This document shows, in pieces, positions 7,734 through 14,074 of a stretch of 20,186 nt of DNA (position 1 is its first letter; every line of letters starts with the position of its first letter). Source of the stretch: JARRQB01 sp965368585 (GTDB taxonomy: Bacteria > Pseudomonadota > Gammaproteobacteria > Chromatiales > Chromatiaceae); contig CBDUNM010000094.1 of assembly GCA_965368585.1 (NCBI GenBank), positions 1 through 20,186 on the forward strand, in the 5' to 3' direction. The position numbers were made by a program, and so were the translations under genes. The notes under the pieces are model-generated. The model was not told the origin of the DNA, ran no database searches, and saw only the letters and a program-made list of their open reading frames with translations.

Positions 7734-8200
7734 GCCTGATCTCCTTTTTCGTGCAGCAGCGATGCGGCCTTTTGCAGCTTTTCGTCGCTGACGGATCGGG
7801 TATCGCCGGCCTGATTGACGCGTCGCCGGCGGATCACGCGCAGCAACAGAAAGCCCCCGAACGCGAACAGCAGGAAAGGACCTGCCCACAAGACCAGGGT
7901 GCCCGCATTCAGGGGCGGCCGGTACAGCACGAAGTTGCCGTATCGCTCGACCATGTACGTGAGAATTTCATCGTCCTGCTTGCCGGCGGCAATCAGTTCG
8001 TAGGTCTTGCGCCGCAGGTCGGCAGCCAGTTCGGCGTTCGAGTCCGCGATGTTTTGATTCTGGCAGACCGTACAGCGCAATTCCTCGATCAGGCGCTTGT
8101 AGCGCGTTTCCTGCTCGGGGCTCTCGAACTGTCGAATATCGACCGCGGCCATCGCCGGCCCGACCAAACTCAGGATTAATAACAACCGGAAAAACCTCAT
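7730..8200 (-). CDS. ccmH: CcmH: thiol-disulphide protein of cytochrome c maturation
   Basis: CcmH is a membrane-anchored periplasmic protein that reduces or holds the CXXCH thiols of apocytochrome c during haem ligation. The 156-residue product has a signal peptide (1-18, ending AMA), the family motif LRCTVC with C43 and C46 followed by QNQNIADSNAELA, a three-helix domain, and a C-terminal membrane helix at about 101-123. The length suits the short CcmH type in which CcmI is a separate gene, unlike the fused form of E. coli. The ATG at 8200 lies one base after the ccmG stop (TGAGATG). A TTG at 8218 would add six residues ahead of the signal peptide and overlap ccmG, so I prefer the ATG. Confidence 0.96.
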   Translation of the reverse strand: MRFFRLLLILSLVGPAMAAVDIRQFESPEQETRYKRLIEELRCTVCQNQNIADSNAELAADLRRKTYELIAAGKQDDEILTYMVERYGNFVLYRPPLNAGTLVLWAGPFLLFAFGGFLLLRVIRRRRVNQAGDTRSVSDEKLQKAASLLHEKGDQA

Positions 8201-8201
8201 C

Positions 8202-8747
8202 TCAAGCGTCACCCTCAAGGCGTTGGATTAAGGGACGCAGTTGCTCATCCCACAAAGTCGGCGTGATCGACCCGACATGCTTGAAACGGATGATGCCCTG
8301 TTTGTCGATCACGAACGACTCGGGCGCACCGTAGACACCCAGATCGACCGCAGCGCTGCTTTCGGGATCGACGGCAATCGCCGTATAGGGATTGCCGGCG
8401 CGTCGCAGCATGCCCTGCGCCTCTGAGGTCTCATCGCGCCAGTTCAGACCGACAATGGTTAGCCCCTCGCGTTTGGCGAGCTGTTCGAGATAGCCGTGCT
8501 CGCGCCAGCACTCCGGACACCAGGAACCCCACACGTTCAGTACCCACACCTGGCCCAGGAACTGCTCCGGACTGACCGTCTTCGACGGGTCCAGCAGTTC
8601 GGGTAGCGCGAAGGCCGGTATCGGCTTGTCGATCAGCGGCGAGGGTATCTTGCGGGCGAAGCCCGGATCCCGCTGCGCCATGAAGATACCGCCGGCCAGC
8701 AATGCGGCGACAACCAGAAACCCGATGAAGACACCCCAGCGCTTCAT
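8202..8747 (-). CDS. ccmG: CcmG (DsbE): periplasmic thioredoxin-like reductant of apocytochrome c
   Basis: CcmG passes reducing equivalents from the DsbD/CcdA pathway to the CXXCH cysteines of apocytochromes or to CcmH. The 181-residue protein has an N-terminal membrane anchor (about 5-24) followed by a thioredoxin fold with active site WCPEC (C77, C80) inside NVWGSWCPECWREH, and the cis-proline loop GAPESFV (P142). E. coli CcmG has WCPTC, so Glu replaces Thr between the cysteines, which is within the variation of the family. The acidic GxxE-type residues around the active site are present. Its ATG shares one base with the ccmF stop (TAATG), so translation is coupled. Longer starts upstream lie inside ccmF and would destroy the signal anchor. 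Confidence 0.96.
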   Translation of the reverse strand: MKRWGVFIGFLVVAALLAGGIFMAQRDPGFARKIPSPLIDKPIPAFALPELLDPSKTVSPEQFLGQVWVLNVWGSWCPECWREHGYLEQLAKREGLTIVGLNWRDETSEAQGMLRRAGNPYTAIAVDPESSAAVDLGVYGAPESFVIDKQGIIRFKHVGSITPTLWDEQLRPLIQRLEGDA

Positions 8748-10735
8748 TATGCGGCTCCCGTGGCGACGCCGTCGGTGACGCGCGCGGCCTGCTTGGACTG
8801 CAGTCGATAGCGGCGGTCGCTGGCGCTGAAGATGCCGCCGACCCCCATGAAGATGCAACCCAGCCAGATCCAGCGCAGGAAGGGTTTATGGTAGATGCGC
8901 AAGGCCCAGGCACCGCTGTCACCCAGCGGTTCACCAAGCGCGACGAACAAGTCGCGCGTCAGGCCGGCATCGATACCGGCCTCGGTCATCGGCATGGTCT
9001 GGGCGAAATAGATGCGTTTCTCGGGCCACAGATCGGCGACCTCGACGCCATTCAGGGTCACGCTTACGTGCCCGCGACTCGCCCGGTAGTTGGGTCCTTC
9101 GTGGTCATTGACGCCGTGAAAGGTGAACACATGGCCCGCCAACTCGTAGCTCTCGCCCGGGGCCAGCTTGATATCCTTTTCGACGTTGTAGAGTGACACC
9201 AGGGTGACGCCGACGGTGAAGACCGCCACGCCCAGGTGGCCCAGCACCATACCCCAGTAACCTCGCGGTATACCGGCCAGCTTGCGAACGCTGGACAATC
9301 GCTCCTGGACTCCTTTCAGGGTCACTAGCACCACCCAGAAGGCCAGCGTCATTCCCAACGCCGCCTGCCACTTGAAGCTCGGCATGAACAGGTATGGGAA
9401 AGCGACGCCCGCCGCTACCGCCACCACCGCCGGGAGACTCAGATAGCGCAAGAGACGCGCCGCCGTGTCACCCTTCCAGCGTGCCGTCATGCCGAAGCCG
9501 ATCATGACGACCAGCGGCACCGCGAAAATCACGAACATGAAGTTGAACCAGGGAAACCCGACCGACAGTTTGCCGATCTGCAGGCTCGGAATCATCATGT
9601 TGAGAAAGTCCACGAACAACGGCGCCAACGTCCCGAGCAGCACCATGGCCGCGATGACGACCAGTAGCAGATTGTTGGTCAGCAGGCCGAATTCGCGCGA
9701 CAGGTAACCGAATTTGACATCGCTCTTCACGTCGGCGGCCCGCAGGCTGTACAGCAGCAGCGACCCGCCCACGACCAGCACCAGAAAAATCAAAATGAAC
9801 AGACCGCGCTCCGGATCGGAGGCGAAGGAATGCACCGAGGTCAGTACACCCGAACGCACCAGGAAGGTTCCGAGCAGGCTGAGCGAAAAACTAAAAATCG
9901 CCAGCAGGACCGTCCACGCCTTGAAGGCACCGCGTTTCTCGGTCACCGCCAGCGAATGCATCAACGCCGTGCCCACCAGCCAGGGCATGAAGGAAGCGTT
10001 CTCGACCGGATCCCAGAACCACCAGCCGCCCCAGCCGAGTTCGTAGTAGGCCCACCAGGAGCCCAGTGCGATACCGAGCGTCAGGAACAGCCACGCGACC
10101 TGCGTCCAGGGCCGCGACCAGCGCGCCCAGGCCGCGTCCAACCGGCCGCCGAGCATCGCCGCGATCGCAAAGGCGAAGGGCACGGCAAAGCCGACGTATC
10201 CCATATAGAGCATGGGCGGATGTATCGCGAGCCCGAAGTCCTGCAGCAGGGGGTTCAAATCACGGCCTTCGGCCGCCGCCGGCACCATGCGCTCGAAGGG
10301 GTTGGAAGTGAAGATCATGAACAGCAGAAACCCGATGCTGATCAGGCCCAGCACGCCGATGACCCGCGCTGCCATATCGCGCGGCAACCGGTCGGCCACC
10401 AGGGTGACCGCACCGGTCCACAGACTGAGTATCAACACCCACAGGAGCAGCGAGCCTTCGTGCGCGCCCCACACGCCCGATATCTGGTAGATAGTGGGCA
10501 GCTTGGTGTTGGAATGCTGAGCGGCGTAGAGCACCGAGAAGTCGTCGGTGAGAAAGACAGCGGTCAGGCAGCCGTAAGCCACGAGCAGGAACAGCAACTG
10601 CACACGCGCCGCCGGTTTGGCCACCGCCATCCACGTTAAATTGCCGTTTTGCGCACCCACCAGCGGGAAAAAGGCCTGCACCATCGCTATGGCCAGCGCC
10701 AGGATCATCGCAATCTGTCCGAGTTCGGGAATCAT
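8747..10735 (-). CDS. ccmF: CcmF: haem lyase subunit of System I cytochrome c maturation
   Basis: CcmF is the polytopic inner-membrane haem ligase that takes haem from CcmE and joins it to apocytochrome CXXCH. The 662-residue length is normal. Many membrane helices are visible. The haem-handling tryptophan-rich segment GWGGWWFWDPVENASF lies at about 234-249, flanked by conserved His (H172 in IHPPMLYMGY, H260 in LMHS). The large C-terminal periplasmic loop (about 510-620, GVNDHEGPNY, VEVADLWPEKRIY) and the final helix (RWIWLGCIFMGVGG) are typical. The ATG at 10735 has GGAG about 10 bases upstream. Unlike every other junction in this operon, it is separated from the preceding gene (ccmE) by 396 bp. 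Confidence 0.97.
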   Translation of the reverse strand: MIPELGQIAMILALAIAMVQAFFPLVGAQNGNLTWMAVAKPAARVQLLFLLVAYGCLTAVFLTDDFSVLYAAQHSNTKLPTIYQISGVWGAHEGSLLLWVLILSLWTGAVTLVADRLPRDMAARVIGVLGLISIGFLLFMIFTSNPFERMVPAAAEGRDLNPLLQDFGLAIHPPMLYMGYVGFAVPFAFAIAAMLGGRLDAAWARWSRPWTQVAWLFLTLGIALGSWWAYYELGWGGWWFWDPVENASFMPWLVGTALMHSLAVTEKRGAFKAWTVLLAIFSFSLSLLGTFLVRSGVLTSVHSFASDPERGLFILIFLVLVVGGSLLLYSLRAADVKSDVKFGYLSREFGLLTNNLLLVVIAAMVLLGTLAPLFVDFLNMMIPSLQIGKLSVGFPWFNFMFVIFAVPLVVMIGFGMTARWKGDTAARLLRYLSLPAVVAVAAGVAFPYLFMPSFKWQAALGMTLAFWVVLVTLKGVQERLSSVRKLAGIPRGYWGMVLGHLGVAVFTVGVTLVSLYNVEKDIKLAPGESYELAGHVFTFHGVNDHEGPNYRASRGHVSVTLNGVEVADLWPEKRIYFAQTMPMTEAGIDAGLTRDLFVALGEPLGDSGAWALRIYHKPFLRWIWLGCIFMGVGGIFSASDRRYRLQSKQAARVTDGVATGAA

Positions 10736-11131
10736 TTATACATCTCCACTGAACTTTGAGGTACGGCTGGAAGGCCCGAGCGACGGGGATTACAGCCTTC
10801 GTCCATCATTCTTTACGGTCTCGCCGACGGCGCAACGCTGCACGCAACGTCATTCCGACGCTTGGCGATGGCGGTGCACCCGCTTCGTTCCGCATGCGCC
10901 GGGGCAACCATCGACATCGCGCTCGAGGCACCACGGCGGGTCCGTTCAGTGCCACCTGGACCGTAAAGAAACGGCCATCAGCGACATGGGCGCCGTGATA
11001 GGCCGGCTAGCAAGGTTTCACAGCCTGTATGTGCGGTCCGGCGCATACGCGTGCCATGGCTAAGAATGGCATGTGACGATCGAATAACTGCAGCCGCGGC
11101 GGGCTAATCGACAGAGCCCGTCCGCGCCCGA
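10736..11131. other. 396-bp gap inside the ccm operon, no gene recognised
   Basis: Between ccmE and ccmF there is no recognisable gene, although the other ccm junctions overlap or lie within 3 bp. On the minus strand a frame of about 66 codons is open from 11006 to the stop at 10806, with a stretch reading DGRFFTVQVALNG before it becomes Arg-rich. It has no good start codon or ribosome site, so I do not call it a gene. A small dyad (TGCCAT/ATGGCA) lies at about 11053-11072. No clear promoter or terminator was found. It could be a leftover of a lost gene or an internal promoter region for ccmFGHI and the two-component system. Confidence 0.6.
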
Positions 11132-11572
11132 CTATTCGGCCGATTTCGCCTGTGCGGTCTTGACGGCCGCCGCAACTTCCGGCGGCATGTAGTTCTCGTC
11201 GTGCTTGGCCAATACCTCGTCGGCCACAAAGACGCCCGCTTCGTTCAACCGCCCCATCGCCACGATGCCCTGCCCCTCACGGAACAGATCCGGCAGTATG
11301 CCTTCGTAGTTGACCTTGACCGACTTGTCGTAATCGGTGAGTTCGAACTGCACCACGATGCCGTCGCCGGGGCGGTTGACGCTGCCGTCGACCACCATGC
11401 CACCCAAGCGGAACGGTGCGTTGTCGGGCGCCTTGCCCGCCGCCACTTCGGCAGGCGAAAAGAAAAACATCAGGTTCTCGTTGAACGCCTTGAGGGCGAA
11501 GGCGACAGCCACGCCCACACCGGCGATCATCAGGACGATAAGGGTCAGTCGCTTTTTACGTTTCGGGGTCAT
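11132..11572 (-). CDS. ccmE: CcmE: periplasmic haem chaperone
   Basis: CcmE covalently binds haem on the periplasmic face and carries it from CcmC to CcmF. The 146-residue protein has a basic cytoplasmic start (MTPKRKKR), one membrane helix (about 10-28) and an OB-fold beta-barrel domain. The haem-binding histidine is H124 in LAKHDENYMP, with the haem-contact tyrosine Y128 four residues on, as in the His-type CcmE proteins rather than the rarer Cys type. The tail after that is a short flexible helix, AAAVKTAQAKSAE. Its ATG overlaps the ccmD stop by 4 bp (ATGA). The ATG is preceded only by ccmD coding sequence, so translation is probably coupled. Confidence 0.97.
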   Translation of the reverse strand: MTPKRKKRLTLIVLMIAGVGVAVAFALKAFNENLMFFFSPAEVAAGKAPDNAPFRLGGMVVDGSVNRPGDGIVVQFELTDYDKSVKVNYEGILPDLFREGQGIVAMGRLNEAGVFVADEVLAKHDENYMPPEVAAAVKTAQAKSAE

Positions 11573-11736
11573 TGATTACCTGCCTGTTCGCGTTTGATAC
11601 GTCGAATAATGCGCGCGATCTGGTCACGATGCCGATGCCGGGCCATCACCACGGTAGCAATGAAGGCTACCGCTGCGATGCCGTATGACGTCCACACGTA
11701 GAACGCGTAGCCGCCCATGGCGAAAAAATCCTTCAT
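11569..11736 (-). CDS. ccmD: CcmD: small membrane protein of the CcmABC haem-release complex
   Basis: CcmD is a tiny inner-membrane protein needed to release haem-loaded CcmE from the CcmABC complex. The 55-residue product begins MKDFFAMGGYAFYVWTSYG, which is the typical CcmD opening, followed by one helix (about 16-32) and a basic cytoplasmic tail (RHRHRDQIARIIRRIKRE). The ATG at 11736 overlaps the ccmC stop by 4 bp. A start at 11763 would add nine residues inside ccmC and is not favoured. It overlaps ccmE by 4 bp at its other end. Confidence 0.93.
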   Translation of the reverse strand: MKDFFAMGGYAFYVWTSYGIAAVAFIATVVMARHRHRDQIARIIRRIKREQAGNQ

Positions 11737-12470
11737 ACGCCCTCCACCAGCTGCCTTACCCACTTGCTGTCCCGTTCGCGGGCCAAAAGTTCCCCTCGCG
11801 CACGCATCATGAGGGTGTTGGCATAAAAAAGTTTGAACGCGAGCGCCATTACCAGCAGCGGAACCAGCATGTCAGGGTGCATCGAGGGTTTATCAAACTT
11901 GGTGATCGTCGCCGGCTGGTGCAGTGTATTCCACCACTCGACGGAAAAATGAATGATCGGAATATTGACAACGCCCACCAGCGCCAGTATCGAAACCGCG
12001 CGCGCTGCGGTGCGGCGATCCTCGATCGCGCCGTAGAGTGATATCACACCCAGATAGAGAAACAACAGAATCAACTCCGAGGTGAGACGCGCATCCCATA
12101 CCCACCAGGCACCCCACATGGGTTTACCCCACAGCGAACCGGTGACCAGCGCCAGAAAGGTGAACATCGCCCCGATCGGGGCCGAGCTGACCAGGACGAT
12201 CTCCGCCAGCTTGATCCGCCACACCAGCGCGATCAGGCCGCACGCCGCCATGACCACATAAATGAACATGGAATTCCAGGCCGCCGGCACATGCACATAG
12301 ATGATGCGGAAGCTCTCGCCCTGCTGATAGTCGGCCGGAGCCGCGATCAGGCCGCCGTACAGGCCCCACGCCAGCAGCCCGGCGAAAACCGCCCACATCC
12401 AGGGCAACAACACACCGCTGATGCGATAGAAGGCCGGCGGCGACGCCAGCTTATGTATCCACTTCCACAT
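11733..12470 (-). CDS. ccmC: CcmC: haem delivery protein to CcmE
   Basis: CcmC is a six-helix inner-membrane protein that presents haem to CcmE. The 245-residue length is normal. The tryptophan-rich haem-binding motif WGAWWVWDARLTSE lies at 119-132. The two conserved periplasmic histidines are present: H60 in YVHVPAAW and H184 in NTLHQP, positions matching those of the E. coli protein. The residues PIIHFSVEWW before H184 are also family-typical. It starts 3 bp after the ccmB stop and overlaps ccmD by 4 bp, so it lies in the tight ccmB-C-D-E block. Confidence 0.97.
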   Translation of the reverse strand: MWKWIHKLASPPAFYRISGVLLPWMWAVFAGLLAWGLYGGLIAAPADYQQGESFRIIYVHVPAAWNSMFIYVVMAACGLIALVWRIKLAEIVLVSSAPIGAMFTFLALVTGSLWGKPMWGAWWVWDARLTSELILLFLYLGVISLYGAIEDRRTAARAVSILALVGVVNIPIIHFSVEWWNTLHQPATITKFDKPSMHPDMLVPLLVMALAFKLFYANTLMMRARGELLARERDSKWVRQLVEGV

Positions 12471-12473
12471 GCT

Positions 12474-13205
12474 TCAACTCAAACTCAATCTCAACGCGGC
12501 GGCCGTCGCGACGGGGGTCAGGGTGACGGCCAGGGCCAGAAAGGCCGCCATGATATACATCTGGGCGTCGATTGGCAGGCTCATACTCGCCGCATCGACC
12601 GCATTGGCGCCGAAAATCAGCACCGGAACATATAAAGGCAACACCAGCAGCGACAGGATCATGCCACCTTTGCGCAGTCCTACCGTCAGTGCGACACCGA
12701 TGGCGCCGACCAGACTCAGCACCGGCGTACCCAACAACAGGCTCGCCACCAGGGCGCCCATGGCGTGTTCCTGCAGCCCCAGAAACAGGGCCAGCAGCGG
12801 TGCCACCAGCAACAGCGGCAATCCGGTGATCAACCAGTGCGCCGAAACCTTGGCCAACACCAGCAGCGGCACCGGATGGGCGCTCAGAACCAGTTGTTCG
12901 AGCGTCCCGTCCTCGAAATCGGGCCGAAATATGCCGTCGAGCGACAACAACGCCGCCAGCAATGCCGCAACCCACACCACGCCCGGCGCCATGTTCGCCA
13001 GCAGTTTGGGCTCGGCACCGACACCCAGGGGGAACAGGGTAACCACCAGGACGAAAAACAGCAGCGGGTTGGCCATTTCCGCACGCCGCCGAAACGCGAC
13101 CGTGAGGTCGCGCCGCACCAACGCGGCAAAGGCGCGCGACCAGCTCAAGGCCTCAGGCCGAGAGATCGAGCCGGCGTACACCGGCGCTTCCGAGATCGAC
13201 GTCAT
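12474..13205 (-). CDS. ccmB: CcmB: membrane subunit of the CcmAB ABC transporter
   Basis: CcmB is the polytopic partner of the CcmA ATPase; together with CcmC and CcmD they release holo-CcmE. The sequence from about residue 24 (LVRRDLTVAFRRRAEMANPLLFF) onward aligns closely with the known family: GAEPKLLANMAPGVVWVAALL, FEDGTLEQLVLS, LAKVSAHWLITGLPLL and GVALTVGLRKGGMILSLLVL. The start is uncertain. The ATG at 13205 gives 243 residues and a 53-bp overlap with ccmA but has no visible ribosome site. A TTG at 13148 gives about 224 residues, nearer the usual ~220, with GAGG two bases upstream. I report the longer frame. Confidence 0.93.
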   Translation of the reverse strand: MTSISEAPVYAGSISRPEALSWSRAFAALVRRDLTVAFRRRAEMANPLLFFVLVVTLFPLGVGAEPKLLANMAPGVVWVAALLAALLSLDGIFRPDFEDGTLEQLVLSAHPVPLLVLAKVSAHWLITGLPLLLVAPLLALFLGLQEHAMGALVASLLLGTPVLSLVGAIGVALTVGLRKGGMILSLLVLPLYVPVLIFGANAVDAASMSLPIDAQMYIMAAFLALAVTLTPVATAAALRLSLS

Positions 13206-13767
13206 GGTGAGATGTCACGACAAGTATGCCGCCTTCGTTGATATGTTCCGCCATCAAGTCTTCGACCAGTTTCACTCCGTGACGATCCAGCGAGGTGAAC
13301 GGCTCGTCGAGAATCCAGATACTCGCTTTACTGACCAACAAACGGGCCAACGCCAGGCGCCGGCGCTGCCCGGCTGAAAACTTGTTGGCCGTCACGTCCT
13401 CGAATCCGCCCAGGCGCACCCGCTTCAGGGCGTCGGCCACGCTCATGCGCCCGGGATGTCCCAGCGCGTCTGCCACGCGAAGATTTTCTTCCGCGGTGAG
13501 CTCGCGCTTGATGCCGTCCATATGGCCGACGTAGGACATGTGGGTATGGTAATCGGACCCCAGCGCGAAAATGCACTCGCCGTCAAAAAGGATATCGCCG
13601 GCGTCCGGTCGCCGGATACCGCAAATCATGCGCAGCAGCGTGGTCTTTCCGGTCCCGTTGCGTCCTTCAACGACCAACGCCTCGCCCGCTTCGACGGCGA
13701 AATCGAGCGCTTTGAACAAAACGCGGTCGTCCCGGGAACACTCCAAGTCCTGGCCCAGCAGGGTCAT
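13153..13767 (-). CDS. ccmA: CcmA: ATPase subunit of the CcmAB ABC transporter
   Basis: CcmA is the cytoplasmic ATP-binding protein of the CcmABCD complex, whose ATP hydrolysis frees haem-bound CcmE. The 204-residue length is typical. Walker A is GRNGTGKT (35-42), the signature is FSAGQ (130-134) as in other CcmA proteins, which have SAGQ rather than SGGQ, and Walker B with the catalytic Glu is WILDEP (151-156). A switch His is at HH (about 191-192, in TSHHDVD). The ATG at 13767 is preceded by GAGGAG about 9 bases upstream. It is the first gene of the operon, with about 300 bp of upstream DNA. Confidence 0.97.
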   Translation of the reverse strand: MTLLGQDLECSRDDRVLFKALDFAVEAGEALVVEGRNGTGKTTLLRMICGIRRPDAGDILFDGECIFALGSDYHTHMSYVGHMDGIKRELTAEENLRVADALGHPGRMSVADALKRVRLGGFEDVTANKFSAGQRRRLALARLLVSKASIWILDEPFTSLDRHGVKLVEDLMAEHINEGGILVVTSHHDVDLGSAGVRRLDLSA

Positions 13768-13948
13768 GGGAAACAGCTTCTCCTCGTACGGCGGCCGGGG
13801 AGGGAACCGGGCACCTTATCATTGTAATGTGCATTACTGACGCAAAAACCGGCCGTACGCCTTGATACCTGTCAACCGGCGCCGGGTTACACCCCCTTAC
13901 CGTCGTCATGTCCCCGGGTGGCAAATCGGCAGATCCGGTCATTCAGGC

Positions 13949-13970
13949 AAAATCGCCGGGCGACGATTTT
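13949..13970. repeat. Hairpin with A-run and T-run flanks
   Basis: AAAATCG (13949-13955) and CGATTTT (13964-13970) are perfect reverse complements around an 8-base GC-rich loop. It could act as a back-up terminator in either direction, but the stem is short and partly AT, and no U-run follows beyond the stem itself. Confidence 0.3.
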
Positions 13971-14013
13971 AGCGAAATTTCCCGCAACGCGGCGACCTTC
14001 TTGAATTCGGGAA

Positions 14014-14051
14014 CAAAAACGGCCGACTCCCCGGGGGAGGGAAAGCCGGCC
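14014..14051 (-). terminator. Rho-independent terminator of the nonahaem cytochrome gene
   Basis: On the minus strand, 23 bases after the TGA, GGCCGGCTTTCC pairs with GGGGAGTCGGCC (12 pairs including three G-U), with a 7-base loop, followed directly by GTTTTTG. This is a typical intrinsic terminator and separates the cytochrome transcript from the ccm operon downstream. Confidence 0.8.
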
Positions 14052-14074
14052 AAAGCTCCATACGGAAGGGTGAA

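Larger units (their letters stand above)
13768..14074. other. Intergenic region: ccm operon leader and cytochrome terminator
   Basis: No gene is supported here. The right side holds the intrinsic terminator of the nonahaem cytochrome (14014-14051). A second A/T-flanked hairpin sits at 13949-13970. The left side must carry the ccmA leader. A possible minus-strand promoter with -10 TACAAT (13821-13826) exists, but its -35 element is poor, so I do not list it. Confidence 0.6.

Noticed and set aside
6489..7889. Long form of ccmI (466 residues)
   Set aside because: The extra N-terminal 52 residues lie within ccmH, are Arg-rich, and hide the normal membrane helix; the GTG at 7733 fits the overlap and ribosome site.
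10617..11063. 148-codon plus-strand frame covering the ccmE-ccmF gap
   Set aside because: It starts inside ccmF on the opposite strand, has no ribosome site and no family likeness.
13821..13848. Possible sigma-70 promoter for ccmA (TACAAT with a T-rich -35)
   Set aside because: The -35 hexamer matches poorly, so the evidence is too weak to list.
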